NCBI GenBank assembly: GCA_017469785.1
Contig: JAFUFU010000026.1
Coordinates: 1-64,000 of the forward strand
From: Treponema sp.
Lineage (GTDB): Bacteria > Spirochaetota > Spirochaetia > Treponematales > Treponemataceae
Direction of reading: 5' to 3'
Length of the DNA stretch: 64,000 bases
A program made the translations under genes and the position numbers. The notes beneath the pieces are model-generated. The model was not told the DNA's origin. It did not search any database and saw nothing but the letters and a program-made list of their open reading frames with translations. This document shows, piece by piece, positions 15,754-25,692 of the stretch. How positions within the stretch are numbered: position 1 is the first letter of the stretch; each line of letters opens with the position of its first letter.

Positions 15754-16929
15754 ATGGAAATAATTAGTTTTGTAGGTGCATCTTCTGCCATAAAAAAAAC
15801 ATCTTCGCATGGAAATTTTACTTTTCCCCGTTTCCAGAAAAAAATTACGAAAAGGCAGGGCTTTCGTATTGTCCGCGATGAATCCCTTCGCTCCTATGCA
15901 AAGACTGAGCGTCAATTCGCCCTTGTAGGTGCCGCTAAGATTGTTTCCATGCTCGTTCTTTTTTCTGTGGTTCTGATTGTTCCATACGCCGTATTCAATA
16001 TTTTTTCTTTTTTGGAGAATCATACAGTTTCAGTTGCCTTTGACGCGAATTCAAATTATGAGCTTGATGCCCTGAGCGGAGCAATGTCACGTTTCGCAAT
16101 GGACGGAATACTCACGGATAATATAGATGAAAACGGCAATGTTCTTTCCGATGACGGCACTGTGCTTACTGCTTCAAGCGTAGGAATCGGAGAGGTTGTT
16201 TCCTTCCAGACATACACCGTAAAAGCAGGAGATTCAATCAGTACGATTTCACGGAAATTCGGCTTGTCAAACATTTCTACGCTGATTGCTGTCAACAATA
16301 TCTCAAATGTGCGTACCCTTCGCTCTGGACAGAAGCTCAAGATTCCTTCAGCTGACGGACTGATTTACAAGGTTTCCGCCGGGGATTCGCTCAACGCGCT
16401 TTCAGTGAAGTATCATGTGAGCGTCGAGGAAATCCTTGATGCCAATGATTTGGACACGGAAGCGCTTTCTGCCGGAATGGAGCTTTTCATTCCTGGTGCG
16501 AAGATGGATGCGACTTCACTTAAAAAGGCGATGGGAGAGCTTTTTGTTTATCCAATTACGGCTTCATGGCGGCTTACTTCACGCTTCGGACCGCGCAAGG
16601 ATCCTTTCACCGGAGTCGCATCAAATCATACGGGAATTGACATGGCCTGTCCGACAGGAACGCCGATTCGCGCTGCCATGAGCGGTACGATAGTTCATGC
16701 CGGCTGGTCGAACGTGTTCGGAAACTATGTGATTGTCAATCATGGAAACGGCTATCAGACCTTGTACGGTCACATGTCAAAAATTCTGGCACAGAAAGGT
16801 CAGCGGGTGGATCAGAATACGAAGATTGGTCTGGTCGGTTCAACCGGCTATTCAACAGGACCTCACCTGCATTTCACGGTGTATAAAAACGGAAACCTTG
16901 TTGACCCTCTTTCTCTTTTAAAAAGGTGA
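15754..16929 (+). CDS. LysM-M23 peptidoglycan endopeptidase (paralogue 1)
   Basis: A 391-residue envelope protein with a cytoplasmic N-terminus (1-56), a membrane anchor at about 57-84, LysM domains at about 154-197 and 205-248, and a C-terminal LytM/M23 metallopeptidase domain. Zinc ligands are intact: His292 and Asp296 in HTGID and the HLHF motif near 371. It should cut peptide crosslinks in peptidoglycan from the periplasmic side. There is no ribosome site, and the start is set by ATG 7 bases after a sigma-28-like -10 box. It has a paralogue at 40962-41978 with the same architecture. Confidence 0.9.
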   Translation: MEIISFVGASSAIKKTSSHGNFTFPRFQKKITKRQGFRIVRDESLRSYAKTERQFALVGAAKIVSMLVLFSVVLIVPYAVFNIFSFLENHTVSVAFDANSNYELDALSGAMSRFAMDGILTDNIDENGNVLSDDGTVLTASSVGIGEVVSFQTYTVKAGDSISTISRKFGLSNISTLIAVNNISNVRTLRSGQKLKIPSADGLIYKVSAGDSLNALSVKYHVSVEEILDANDLDTEALSAGMELFIPGAKMDATSLKKAMGELFVYPITASWRLTSRFGPRKDPFTGVASNHTGIDMACPTGTPIRAAMSGTIVHAGWSNVFGNYVIVNHGNGYQTLYGHMSKILAQKGQRVDQNTKIGLVGSTGYSTGPHLHFTVYKNGNLVDPLSLLKR

Positions 16930-16970
16930 TTTTCTCTTGAATCTGTGATAGAATATTCACGGAGTTTTTT

Positions 16971-17207
16971 ATGGATTTTGTATGCGTTTGTAACAATTGC
17001 AGAAAGACAATCGAGAAAAATTTCTTGTATTGTCCCTGGTGCGGAAAGGAAAATGCCGAGCCGGGAGATGCGTCTGTGCTTGAACATGTATTCAGCCAGC
17101 TTGAACTTCAGCAGGAAAATGACCGGAATCTTCGGGTCAAAAAAATCGAGAATAAAATCGCCGAAATCGAGCGCGGTCTAGACGGCTTCTTGAAAATGGA
17201 AAAATAA
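16971..17207 (+). CDS. Small zinc-ribbon protein
   Basis: A 78-residue protein with two CxxC pairs at residues 7-10 (CNNC) and 21-24 (CPWC), a typical short zinc ribbon, followed by a helical or coiled-coil tail (about 35-75) rich in Glu and Lys. GGAG precedes the ATG. Its TAA overlaps the ATG of the next gene (TAATG), implying coupled translation with the propeller-NodB protein. Function unknown. Confidence 0.75.
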   Translation: MDFVCVCNNCRKTIEKNFLYCPWCGKENAEPGDASVLEHVFSQLELQQENDRNLRVKKIENKIAEIERGLDGFLKMEK

Positions 17208-19480
17208 TGAAAAAGCGGGCATGGTGTTTTTTTTTAATATTTCTCTTTCAATTTTTATTTGCAAATTTTCAATTTCTCCATGCCCAAGTCAAGTTTGAAA
17301 ATCCCCAGATTAACGCCGAAAGTAAGGTGCTTTTCACGGTTAGCCATAATCTGACGGGAACTGTCTCCTACAAGACTCTTTTTATGGCAGACGCGACAAA
17401 AACTGATGCCACCAGAATAATCACCTGTTTTCCTGAGCGTATGGAAATGATTGCCGGGGGTGCTGTTCTTCAGGTGCGTAACCGTTACGGTTCTGCACGG
17501 TACTCAGTTTCAGATTCGACCCTTTCGTGGATTAAACGTGAGGATTCGATTCCCGCAGATGCCAAGGCCATGCTTCCCCAAGCTGTTAGTCCAGATGGTA
17601 AATGGGCCTGCTATATCAAGAAAACTGATGCTGCTACAGGAAAACTTTATCTCAGAAATATGTCCACCCTTGAAGATTTTCTTCTCAACGACAGGTGCGA
17701 CTTTGATTTTGATGAAATTCCTGCGAAATGGGCTGGCGACGGCTCTGTTTTTGTCTATGAGAAGGGGGGCTGCCTGTATTTCGGCGATCCCAAGGCAATC
17801 TATCAGAAAGTCCAGATGGATGAGGATTTCCGAAAAATCGGCGAAGGTTCAATCAACTGCGTCTCATGGGCTTCCTCAAAATATCTTATCTATATCAACC
17901 GGGATTTAATCTACAAAATCAGCGCGAAGGAACTGTACACACGGGCACTTTATTCGCAGATGGTAGGCATTGGAATCGTTATCGGCAGGCTTCCCCTTGG
18001 ATTTGACGGACGCAAGGATAAGTTCTGGGTGAATCCGCTTATCAATCAGATTGTCACCATCAACGCGAATTCAGTGATTTCAAGTTACCGCGTCAATGGT
18101 ACGGCTTCGTCATATCTGACGAGTGTATATTCAAAACCTTTCAAGGCCATTTCCGGCTCTCCTGTCGATTACGACGTGTTTTTTTGCGGCGACGGCAGTC
18201 AGATTCTCTGGGTCAATTTAATTTCCCTTGAGGACGGCAAGCGCAATTCCACGGTGTACCGTCTTTCTTCGGAACTGAAAGAGCTCAACCGTGTTGAAAA
18301 TGCCAGCAGGCCCCTGCTTTCACCTGACGGCAGGAAAATCGTGTTTGCCTCTCAGAAAATGGCATATATTTACGATTTGGGAACCTGGCTTGAGCTTGGA
18401 AGGCTTCCCGGCGAGCATGTCTATTCGTATGTTTGGGCAAGTCCTCAGCTTTTGTATGTAGGAGGCGAGTCAACTGTCCGTGAATGGAAACTTGCGGCTA
18501 ACAATCGTTTTCCCAATGAGGGCAGGGTGCTTTTTCTTTCTGCTGTTGGCTCGGCTTTCTGGAAGCCGAATGCTGAGAACATTGTGTGTGCCCAGAGCGC
18601 AACGAACAAAGCGACGTTCTATTATTTCGATGCTTTTAAGAATATCTGGCAGGCAAGCGCGGATGATTCCCGAACTTCCTTTGAATACATGAAGAAAGCA
18701 GAAGTCTCAGTGTATGCGGTTCAGAATGCTCATTACCGAGTTTACACAGGGCTTACTGACAACAAACTTTTTGAGAATGCATTGTATATCAGAAATTTTT
18801 CAGGGAACGGCACTTCCTATGCGCTTTATCCTGAGACGGTCAAGCCTAGCGATGAGCGGAAAAAACTCGCTCTTATTTTTGATGCCCTTGACAGCGCTGA
18901 CGGCCTTACGCATATTCTCGCAGTGCTAGCAGATTACAACATCAAGGCGACTTTCTTTTTGAATGGAGAATTTATCCGTCGTTATCCGCAGGAATGCAAG
19001 CAGATTATCGAAAGCGGCCATGACTGTGCCTCCATGTATTTTTCGGTTGCTGATTTGACAGAAAAAGGCTTTGTCATTGACGAAGAATTTATCCGCAGGG
19101 GATTGGCGCGGAATGAGGATGAGTTTTATGCAGCGACAGGGCGTGAACTTTCGCTTTTATGGCACGCTCCTTTCTACAAAGCGACCAAACCGATAAAAGA
19201 AGCCGGAGAGGCCAGCGGTTACAAGTATATAGAGGCCGGACGCCTTGCCCTTGACAGTTATACCCTCGAAAAATCGGCGGACGGCAACAAGTGGTATCTG
19301 GGGGCGAAGGATTTGGTCAAGCTTTATGTTGATTCTGCTGAGCCGAATATGGTGATTCCGATTAATGTCGGTGTCACAGAGGGAACTCGCACGGATTATC
19401 TTTACGAAAAGCTCTCGCTTCTTATCGGCGATTTCCTTGATTTGGGCTATGAGTTTACGCTGGTGAGAAACATTAAATAA
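17207..19480 (+). CDS. Exported TolB-like beta-propeller fused to degenerate polysaccharide-deacetylase domain
   Basis: A 757-residue protein with a signal peptide (hydrophobic 5-22, cleavage near LHAQ). About 30-540 consists of repeated blade-like segments with TolB/WD40 hallmarks (SPDGKWACYI, SPDGRKIVFAS). About 550-757 resembles the NodB deacetylase fold (FFLNGEFIRRYP, LLWHAPFYKA). The catalytic FDDG motif reads FDALD (near 557), and the H-x3-H metal motif after GH is missing (GHDCASMYFS). The deacetylase part probably does not work as a standard zinc enzyme and may only bind glycan. It overlaps the zinc-ribbon gene by one base. Confidence 0.8.
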   Translation: MKKRAWCFFLIFLFQFLFANFQFLHAQVKFENPQINAESKVLFTVSHNLTGTVSYKTLFMADATKTDATRIITCFPERMEMIAGGAVLQVRNRYGSARYSVSDSTLSWIKREDSIPADAKAMLPQAVSPDGKWACYIKKTDAATGKLYLRNMSTLEDFLLNDRCDFDFDEIPAKWAGDGSVFVYEKGGCLYFGDPKAIYQKVQMDEDFRKIGEGSINCVSWASSKYLIYINRDLIYKISAKELYTRALYSQMVGIGIVIGRLPLGFDGRKDKFWVNPLINQIVTINANSVISSYRVNGTASSYLTSVYSKPFKAISGSPVDYDVFFCGDGSQILWVNLISLEDGKRNSTVYRLSSELKELNRVENASRPLLSPDGRKIVFASQKMAYIYDLGTWLELGRLPGEHVYSYVWASPQLLYVGGESTVREWKLAANNRFPNEGRVLFLSAVGSAFWKPNAENIVCAQSATNKATFYYFDAFKNIWQASADDSRTSFEYMKKAEVSVYAVQNAHYRVYTGLTDNKLFENALYIRNFSGNGTSYALYPETVKPSDERKKLALIFDALDSADGLTHILAVLADYNIKATFFLNGEFIRRYPQECKQIIESGHDCASMYFSVADLTEKGFVIDEEFIRRGLARNEDEFYAATGRELSLLWHAPFYKATKPIKEAGEASGYKYIEAGRLALDSYTLEKSADGNKWYLGAKDLVKLYVDSAEPNMVIPINVGVTEGTRTDYLYEKLSLLIGDFLDLGYEFTLVRNIK

Positions 19481-19500
19481 AAAAAAGGAATTTGATTTTT

Positions 19501-20604
19501 ATGGCACAGAACACAATCGGAACTATTTTCAAAGTAACTACATTTGGCGAAAGCCATGGTACGGCTCTGGGATGCGTGGTGGACGGAGTCCCCGCCGGAA
19601 TCAGTATTGACGAAGGTCGCATACAGTCTGCATTGGACAGGAGAAAGCCGGGGCAGTCATTTGGCGGAAAGAACAATGCTTCTGTCACCGCCCGAAAAGA
19701 AGACGACAAGGCAGAGATTTTAAGCGGCATTTTTGAAGGAAAGAGCGAAGGCACTCCCATTGGAATCGTAATCCGCAACACCAGCCAGCATTCAAAGGAT
19801 TATGGAAATCTTGCCACGACTTTCCGTCCGGGGCACGCAGACTTTGCATTTTATGAAAAATACGGTTTCCGCGATTACCGGGGAGGCGGTCGCTCTAGTG
19901 GAAGAGAAACGGCGGCCAGAGTCGCGGCAGGAGCAATCGCCCTCCAGATTCTTGAGTCCTTGGGCGACATAAAAATCACCGCCTACACAGAGCGGGCCGC
20001 GGGAGTCTCCATCGAAAAAGTCGATTATTCCCAGATTGAGGAGAATGCCCTCCGTGCGCCGGATAATGAGGCGGCCGCCAGAATGAACCAGAAAATCGAG
20101 GAAATACGCTCCAACAAGGATAGCGCCGGCGGAATCATCGCCTGCCGGATTACGGGAATCCCTGCCGGAATCGGAGAGCCTGTATTCGGAAAACTTGACG
20201 CGGAGCTTGGAAAAGCAATTTTGAGCATTGGTGCTGTGAAAGGAATTGAATTCGGCGCAGGATTTGCGGCCGCGGACCTGACAGGAAGCGTTGACAACGA
20301 TAACATGCGCGCCACGCAAGACGGTAAAGTGCGTTTTGAAAGCAATAACGCCGGAGGAATCACTGGAGGAATCTCAAACGGAAACGATATTTTCTTCAGG
20401 GTGGCGGTAAAGCCTGTCCCAAGCATTTTTCAGAGTCAGAAAACGATTTCCGCAGAGGAAGCGGGCCGATACACGGACAGCGATCTCGTGATTGAAGGTC
20501 GGCATGATGTCTGTCTCTGTCCCCGCATTGTCCCCGTAATCGAAGCCATGGCAGCGATTGTCCTCGCTGACTTGATGCTGCAGAATCGTGCTAGCCGGAT
20601 ATAA
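19501..20604 (+). CDS. aroC: Chorismate synthase
   Basis: A 367-residue enzyme producing chorismate from EPSP, the last step of the shikimate pathway. Family signatures are all present: TFGESHGTALGCVVDG near 13-28, RPGHADF near 102-108 and RGGGRSSGRET near 123-133. ATG at 19501 is chosen because AAGGAA lies 10 bases upstream; an upstream in-frame TTG at 19492 sits too close to that site. It follows the propeller-NodB gene by 20 bases and may be co-transcribed. No other aro genes are in the window. Confidence 0.95.
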   Translation: MAQNTIGTIFKVTTFGESHGTALGCVVDGVPAGISIDEGRIQSALDRRKPGQSFGGKNNASVTARKEDDKAEILSGIFEGKSEGTPIGIVIRNTSQHSKDYGNLATTFRPGHADFAFYEKYGFRDYRGGGRSSGRETAARVAAGAIALQILESLGDIKITAYTERAAGVSIEKVDYSQIEENALRAPDNEAAARMNQKIEEIRSNKDSAGGIIACRITGIPAGIGEPVFGKLDAELGKAILSIGAVKGIEFGAGFAAADLTGSVDNDNMRATQDGKVRFESNNAGGITGGISNGNDIFFRVAVKPVPSIFQSQKTISAEEAGRYTDSDLVIEGRHDVCLCPRIVPVIEAMAAIVLADLMLQNRASRI

Positions 20605-20617
20605 TAATTCATAATTA

Positions 20618-22213
20618 TCAAAATCTCCAGCTCACAAGAGAATCTATTGCCCGGCCGAAAATGCCTGCCTGTTCATAGTTACGGTCGGCGACAAGGGGAA
20701 CTGTCTCAAGCACAGCGTCTCCGAGCTTGTATTGAATTTGGCCGTAGCTTTCTCCTGCTTTGACTTCTCCGTAGATGAATTTCGGAATGTTCACAGTGGC
20801 CTTTACGCTCTGCGCGTCTATCAGGGCTGTTTCTCCCTGAATGTGTGGCACTGTTATTGTGTTCTTCCATGCGGGAAGAAGTTTCACGAATTTCCCGTTT
20901 GTTGATTTTGAGGCAAGAGAGGGAACTGTATAGGAGTCGGGCAGGCTTTCTTCAGGGGTGAAATCTGCAAAAGAAGAAAAAGCCCATTCCATCATTTCCG
21001 TGCCGTCATGCACCCGGCCGGCGTTTCCCTGCTTAGAGCCTACCCCGCTTCCCATCATGGTGACTGAAATAAATCTGACTCCGTTTCGTTTTGCGGTGAG
21101 GGCGAGATTGTAGCGGCTTTCGTAAATGAAGCCCGTCTTGATTCCATCGCAGCCTTCCATTACGCCTAGAAGGGGGTTTGTGTTTTTCTGGTAGATTGCC
21201 GTGCTGTCTCCTTTTGCTTTCTGCCATGGCGGAAGATTTTTTTCAAGCGGATATTTGATGCTGGGGGCGGAGTGGAATTCTTCAACTCCCTGGGGGAAGC
21301 GCTTGATGTATTCACAGCAGAAGGCCGCAAGCTCGCGGGCTGTGGTGACGTTGTGCTCGTCGTAGCCGGAAGGTTCCACGAAATGGGTGTGGCTGAGTCC
21401 AAGCGCGGCACATTCTTCGTTCATGCGTTCGACAAAAGCCTTTGTGCTTCCTGAAATGTAATCGGCGACGGCAAGGGCTGCATCGTTTCCGGAGGCTACG
21501 GCCAGTCCCTTGAGAAGTTCCCTGAGAGTTACAATCTGTCCCTGACCAAGAAACATCAAAGAGGCATCTCGTGGCATATTGATGGCCCAGCTTCGCTCTG
21601 GAAGGGGAACTACGTCATCAAGGGAAACCTTGCCTGCCTCAGCGTCCTTGAATACGATGTACATGACGAAAAGTTTTGCGATTGAAGCCGGTGGAATGAT
21701 TTCATCTGCATTTTTTTCAAATAGGACGCAGCCGTTGGAGGCATCAATGAGAATCGCGGCTCCTGCCCATACGTCGAGCTTTGCCTTGCTGACAGCATAA
21801 GGAAGCTTCTTTAGTATTGAGACTCGCTGTTCGGGATAAAGCTCATCGAGAAGGGCTGTAAGCTCAAGGAATTTTTCGGAAGATATATCCCGCACACGGT
21901 CGGTTTTCGTGAATGAGGCTGAATATGCAAAAAATGCACAGAGGAGGATTGCAAGAACCAGTAAGCCGAGAGCCGCCAGCACGAATTTTTTTCCGAATGG
22001 GGACATACGCATGAAAACTTTTATCGGATTTTTTGATTCAAGGACTCTGCCTGAAATTACAAGGGTTTTTCGGGGCTTTTTTTCTCTTTTTACAAAGTCG
22101 ATATCGGAAATATATTTCACTTTGGAAGTTTTTTTTGATTTGTCACTGTCGGATTTTTTTGCGCGCTTAGTACGTTCATCTATAAATTCATCTGTAATGT
22201 CGTAAAATTCCAT
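20618..22213 (-). CDS. D-alanyl-D-alanine carboxypeptidase (S11) with long cytoplasmic N-terminus
   Basis: A 531-residue penicillin-binding protein that trims the terminal D-Ala of peptidoglycan. Active-site motifs are complete: SIAK (Ser177, Lys180), SGN (241-243) and KTG (359-361), with a C-terminal beta domain after about 410. Unlike typical DacA proteins, which have a cleaved signal peptide, it carries about 75 charged, Lys-rich residues before one membrane segment (77-97), placing a basic tail in the cytoplasm. ATG at 22213 has no Shine-Dalgarno but a TATAAT six bases upstream. It converges with aroC. Confidence 0.9.
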   Translation of the reverse strand: MEFYDITDEFIDERTKRAKKSDSDKSKKTSKVKYISDIDFVKREKKPRKTLVISGRVLESKNPIKVFMRMSPFGKKFVLAALGLLVLAILLCAFFAYSASFTKTDRVRDISSEKFLELTALLDELYPEQRVSILKKLPYAVSKAKLDVWAGAAILIDASNGCVLFEKNADEIIPPASIAKLFVMYIVFKDAEAGKVSLDDVVPLPERSWAINMPRDASLMFLGQGQIVTLRELLKGLAVASGNDAALAVADYISGSTKAFVERMNEECAALGLSHTHFVEPSGYDEHNVTTARELAAFCCEYIKRFPQGVEEFHSAPSIKYPLEKNLPPWQKAKGDSTAIYQKNTNPLLGVMEGCDGIKTGFIYESRYNLALTAKRNGVRFISVTMMGSGVGSKQGNAGRVHDGTEMMEWAFSSFADFTPEESLPDSYTVPSLASKSTNGKFVKLLPAWKNTITVPHIQGETALIDAQSVKATVNIPKFIYGEVKAGESYGQIQYKLGDAVLETVPLVADRNYEQAGIFGRAIDSLVSWRF

Positions 22214-22219
22214 GAAGAA

Positions 22220-22228
22220 ATTATATCA
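22220..22228 (-). promoter_or_regulatory. Extended -10 promoter, leaderless, for the carboxypeptidase gene
   Basis: On the minus strand TGATATAAT: TATAAT at 22220-22225 with the TGn extension at 22226-22228, then six bases to ATG at 22213. No clear -35 was seen, which the TGn extension can compensate. Confidence 0.55.
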
Positions 22229-22266
22229 CATCATTGCTAAAATGAGAATTCGATTGCGCTGCGAGA

Positions 22267-22296
22267 TTGATTCTGCGCTTTCTTTTCCACTATAAT
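22267..22296 (+). promoter_or_regulatory. Sigma-70 promoter, leaderless configuration
   Basis: TTGATT (22267-22272), 18-base spacer, TATAAT (22291-22296), six bases, ATG at 22303. No ribosome site is present. Confidence 0.65.
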
Positions 22297-22302
22297 CTCG
22301 TT

Positions 22303-22812
22303 ATGACTAAGGCACTTTTGATTTCATTTTTTGTTTCCATGGTTCCGCTGATAGAGCTTCGAGGCGCGATTCCTTTCGGCGTTGGGCTTTTTTTGGCTCA
22401 GAGAATTGAGCTGTCTCCGGCGATACTTGTCATCCTTTTTGTCACCTGCATGGTGGGGAACATGATTCCCGTGCCGTTTATTTTCCTGTTTGCCCGGAAA
22501 TTCTTAGAGTGGGGGCAGGACAAAAAAATCCTCAGCGGAATCTGCACTTTCTGTCTTGAAAAGGGGCATCGCGGAGGCGCCAAATTGCAGGAAAAAGCGG
22601 GCAGGGGCCTGTACTTCGCCCTCTTTTTGTTTGTCGGCCTTCCCTTGCCGGGAACAGGAGCCTGGACAGGAACCCTTGCCGCAAGTCTTTTAGACATGGA
22701 CTGGAAAAAGACCTGCATCGCAGTAATTTCAGGCGTTCTTCTGGCAGGAATCATCATGATGACTTTGAGCCTGCTTGTAGGCGGCGTGGCTAGTTACGCT
22801 CCCCGTCAATAG
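22303..22812 (+). CDS. Small multidrug-export-type (COG2426) membrane protein
   Basis: A 169-residue inner-membrane protein with about four hydrophobic segments. The N-terminal pattern MVPLIELRGAIPFG (residues 8-21) and the later GLPLPGTGAWTG are hallmarks of the family annotated as small multidrug export proteins (PF06695/COG2426). The transported substrate is not established. ATG at 22303 follows a TATAAT box by six bases, so the upstream TTG extension is promoter rather than coding. It converges with the chemoreceptor gene with three bases between stops. Confidence 0.75.
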   Translation: MTKALLISFFVSMVPLIELRGAIPFGVGLFLAQRIELSPAILVILFVTCMVGNMIPVPFIFLFARKFLEWGQDKKILSGICTFCLEKGHRGGAKLQEKAGRGLYFALFLFVGLPLPGTGAWTGTLAASLLDMDWKKTCIAVISGVLLAGIIMMTLSLLVGGVASYAPRQ

Positions 22813-22815
22813 AAA

Positions 22816-24954
22816 TTACCTAACCTTAAATTTGTTGATTTCATCTGCAAGGGCTGAAATCTTTTCTTTGTTTTCCTGTGTGAGTTGGTTCACGACATCG
22901 CTTGATTCCGAAATGCTCTTTGCGCCGGCTTCTATTTCGCCCATTTGCAAAGAAAGGCTGGACGCAATGTTTGTCATATTGCCTACCGCGCTGGAGACTT
23001 CCTGACTTGCGCTGTAGATTCCCTCGGACTCACGCTTTACGCTGGTCGTGGCGTTTTCGATTTCGTTGATTGCCGAAAGAACGTCTTTGCAACTTTCTTC
23101 ATGCTCGCCCATAACGCTCTTGACGTTTCCGGTGAGTGTGTTTACGTTTTCTGAAAGATTGTAGATTTCCGAAAAACTCTGCTCGACCGTTCGTGTGGAA
23201 TCAGCAAGATTCGTGATTTCAAGTCCTATGTCTTTAAGAGTCTGGGTGATTACCTTGCCCTGTTTTGAAGACAGTTCTGCAAGATTCCTGATTTCGTCCG
23301 CTACGACCGCAAATCCCTGCCCGGCTTCGCCTGCATGTGCAGCCTCGATTGCCGCATTCATGGCAAGAAGATTGGTTTGACTTGCTACATTCAATATGAC
23401 TTTTGATGCTTCCTGCAAGCCGCCTGAAGCATCGGCAATTTTCTGGGCAATTTCAGCGGATTTTTTCATGTTCGTTTTGCCAGTGTTCGTTGCCTCAAGA
23501 AGGGAAGAGACCGCCTCACTGGTGTCTTTTATTGAATGAGAGATTTCAGTGATGTTACCAACCATTTTATTTGCGCTTCGTTTTGAATTTTCCACGCAGT
23601 CAGACTGAGATTCCGTGCTGGCACTCAGTTTTTCGATGGCACTGGCGATTTCTTTTTCTGAATTTGACGTCTGCTCTACGCTTTTATTCAACGAGTCAGC
23701 CTGCGAGCTGATTGATACGATGTTGCCCGCTATTTTTGAAATCTCATTAGAAATATTGTTCATGTCGTTGGCAAGACCGTTTCCGATTTTATCCAGCTCG
23801 TTGGTGTTCTGAGAGATAAGGCTGAATGATGAGCAAAGCGTTCCCAGTGTATTGTTGAAGGTTTGGGCGACATTTCCAAGTTCGTCTTGGCTTGTGACTT
23901 CGATTCCGTGGGTGAAATCGTTTTTTGCGACTTCTTCGAGAGAGACGATGATTTTTTTGAGAGGTTTCATTGTCTTTCGAGTGAACAATGAGACCAAAAC
24001 CGCCGTGATAAGGGTGATTATCAGACAAATAAGAATCGTGAAAGAAAGGGTTCTGTAAAATGCCGCAAAAACCGTTCTCTTTGGACAGAATGCCACGATT
24101 TTGTACCCTGTCTTTTGGTTTGTTATGAATCTCGAAAAGTAGGTTGTCCCCTTGATTTTTATAACACCGTTTTCGGCGGAAGATGAAAGAAACCCTTTCA
24201 GATTAGGAATGTCGATTTCGGTGATGTTTTTGAAGTTGTTTTTTGAAGGTGATGTGTCGGCGAGAATTACGCCGTCTTTTTGAATCATCATAAGGAAGGA
24301 ATCTTTCCCAAGACTCACTGTTGAGAGAATCTGGGTGAGGGTGTCTAAGGAGACTTCAATAGAAGAGTTCCCTATGAATTCTTTGTTGAAGTCATAAACC
24401 GACCGCGTGATTCCTACGACCGTTGCTCCCACAGTAGAGGCAAAAGCGTCGGTAATCATAACCTTGCCATTTCCGCTTGTTGCCGTCTGGTACCAGCCCC
24501 GTTTGCGCGGGTCATAGCCTCCGCTCATTGAGCTGTCAAAGTTTGTTGCATAGCCGCCCCATTTTGTTCCGATGTAGATTTCTGCAATATCCTTGTCAGC
24601 GGAAGCAAAATTCTTGCAGTTTTTGCGAATTTCTTCTTCCGTGGGGCTTTTTTCGTATCCTAAAATCTGAATGTTTCCGACTTCGTTTACAAAAGAATGG
24701 ATTGTGTCGTCAGCGTTTTTTACGGCATCTGATTCTGAAAATACATTCAGCTCGACTTCTTTTGCGCTAAAGAACATGTTTATCGAATCTGAAAATGCAT
24801 TTAGGTCGGCATTAGCCGTATCGTAGAAATTTTCAAGACAGTTTCGTGCAAAGAAAAAACTCGTCGTAACGGAAGAAATTGCCAGTACGATAAGCATGAT
24901 GATTATAGCTCCGATAGAAAACTTTGCCGAGGTTGAAATTAATTTTTTTGCCAT
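22816..24954 (-). CDS. Methyl-accepting chemotaxis protein
   Basis: A 712-residue transmembrane chemoreceptor. It has a membrane segment at about 15-37, a large periplasmic dCache-type sensor region (about 40-295, with [15 protein letters not shown] and [11 protein letters not shown]), a second membrane segment (about 300-325), HAMP, and a long cytoplasmic coiled-coil signalling domain. The conserved hairpin tip ([20 protein letters not shown]) binds CheW/CheA. ATG at 24954 is set by an AGGAG seven bases upstream. The sensor type usually binds small molecules such as amino acids; the ligand cannot be predicted. Divergent from the CYTH gene. Confidence 0.93.
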   Translation of the reverse strand: MAKKLISTSAKFSIGAIIIMLIVLAISSVTTSFFFARNCLENFYDTANADLNAFSDSINMFFSAKEVELNVFSESDAVKNADDTIHSFVNEVGNIQILGYEKSPTEEEIRKNCKNFASADKDIAEIYIGTKWGGYATNFDSSMSGGYDPRKRGWYQTATSGNGKVMITDAFASTVGATVVGITRSVYDFNKEFIGNSSIEVSLDTLTQILSTVSLGKDSFLMMIQKDGVILADTSPSKNNFKNITEIDIPNLKGFLSSSAENGVIKIKGTTYFSRFITNQKTGYKIVAFCPKRTVFAAFYRTLSFTILICLIITLITAVLVSLFTRKTMKPLKKIIVSLEEVAKNDFTHGIEVTSQDELGNVAQTFNNTLGTLCSSFSLISQNTNELDKIGNGLANDMNNISNEISKIAGNIVSISSQADSLNKSVEQTSNSEKEIASAIEKLSASTESQSDCVENSKRSANKMVGNITEISHSIKDTSEAVSSLLEATNTGKTNMKKSAEIAQKIADASGGLQEASKVILNVASQTNLLAMNAAIEAAHAGEAGQGFAVVADEIRNLAELSSKQGKVITQTLKDIGLEITNLADSTRTVEQSFSEIYNLSENVNTLTGNVKSVMGEHEESCKDVLSAINEIENATTSVKRESEGIYSASQEVSSAVGNMTNIASSLSLQMGEIEAGAKSISESSDVVNQLTQENKEKISALADEINKFKVR

Positions 24955-25004
24955 AATGTACTCCTGTTGTTGGTAAATCAATGTTTCTACAGATAGTAAT
25001 TTTC

Positions 25005-25033
25005 AGTATATTTTAAATTAAAGAATCATGCAA
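25005..25033 (-). promoter_or_regulatory. Sigma-70 promoter of the chemoreceptor gene
   Basis: On the minus strand TTGCAT (25028-25033), 17-base spacer, TATACT (25005-25010). Start near 24998 gives a leader of about 45 bases with a normal ribosome site. Confidence 0.6.
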
Positions 25034-25041
25034 GAAAAAAA

Positions 25042-25071
25042 TTGTTATCTATATTATTTTTGTGATATACT
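25042..25071 (+). promoter_or_regulatory. Sigma-70 promoter, leaderless configuration
   Basis: TTGTTA (25042-25047), 18-base spacer, TATACT (25066-25071) with a TG extension just upstream, six bases, then ATG at 25078. No ribosome site is present. Confidence 0.6.
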
Positions 25072-25077
25072 TTTTCC

Positions 25078-25692
25078 ATGTCTCGTGAAATTGAGCTGAA
25101 AATCCCCCTTTCTCTGGAACAATTTGAAAAAATCGAAAAAATCCTCACTCAAAAAGAGTCGCTTTCGTCTGTTAGAATTCGCGCTTTGTCGCATATCCTC
25201 AAATCCGACGAATATTTTTCCCTTTACAAAAGTCACGAGGAGCGGCTCAAAAACAAGGAGCTTCGCGTAATCAGAATCCGCACGGAAAATGACGGAAAAG
25301 GCGAAAAATCATTTTTCTGCATCAAGCAAAAGACGCTGGAAAATGGAGTGGAGTTCAACTCAGAAAAAGAGACTTTTATCGAGGACGCGGACGTTTTGCG
25401 CTCATTTTTTGCGGCCACCGGCTACATCAAGTGGTTCGATAAGAAAAAGGATGCCCTTTCCGTTTATTGCTCCATAGAAAACTTTCCGGGCTTTGAGGCT
25501 CATTTGGAGCTGGAAAAAGTCAACGGCCTTCCCTATGCCGAAATCGAATACACAAAAGACGATTTGCCGCCGGAAGAGGTTCGGGCCAATCTGGAAAAAA
25601 TCCTTGTCGCCCTCGGCCTTGACCCCAAAAAAAGAGACTCCCGTTCCTGGGCAGAGATTATCAATTCAGAATGTAAAATGCAGGATGAATAA
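25078..25692 (+). CDS. CYTH-domain protein (adenylate cyclase class IV/triphosphatase-like)
   Basis: A 204-residue protein starting with the CYTH signature ExExK (REIELK, residues 3-8). Alternating charged strands follow (RVIRIRTEN near 62-70, FFCIKQKTLENG near 79-90, EAHLELEKVNG near 141-151, YAEIEY near 154-159), as in the acidic/basic tunnel that binds triphosphate substrates. Members include class IV adenylate cyclases, thiamine triphosphatases and inorganic triphosphatases; the sequence does not show which. It is monocistronic and leaderless. Confidence 0.85.
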   Translation: MSREIELKIPLSLEQFEKIEKILTQKESLSSVRIRALSHILKSDEYFSLYKSHEERLKNKELRVIRIRTENDGKGEKSFFCIKQKTLENGVEFNSEKETFIEDADVLRSFFAATGYIKWFDKKKDALSVYCSIENFPGFEAHLELEKVNGLPYAEIEYTKDDLPPEEVRANLEKILVALGLDPKKRDSRSWAEIINSECKMQDE

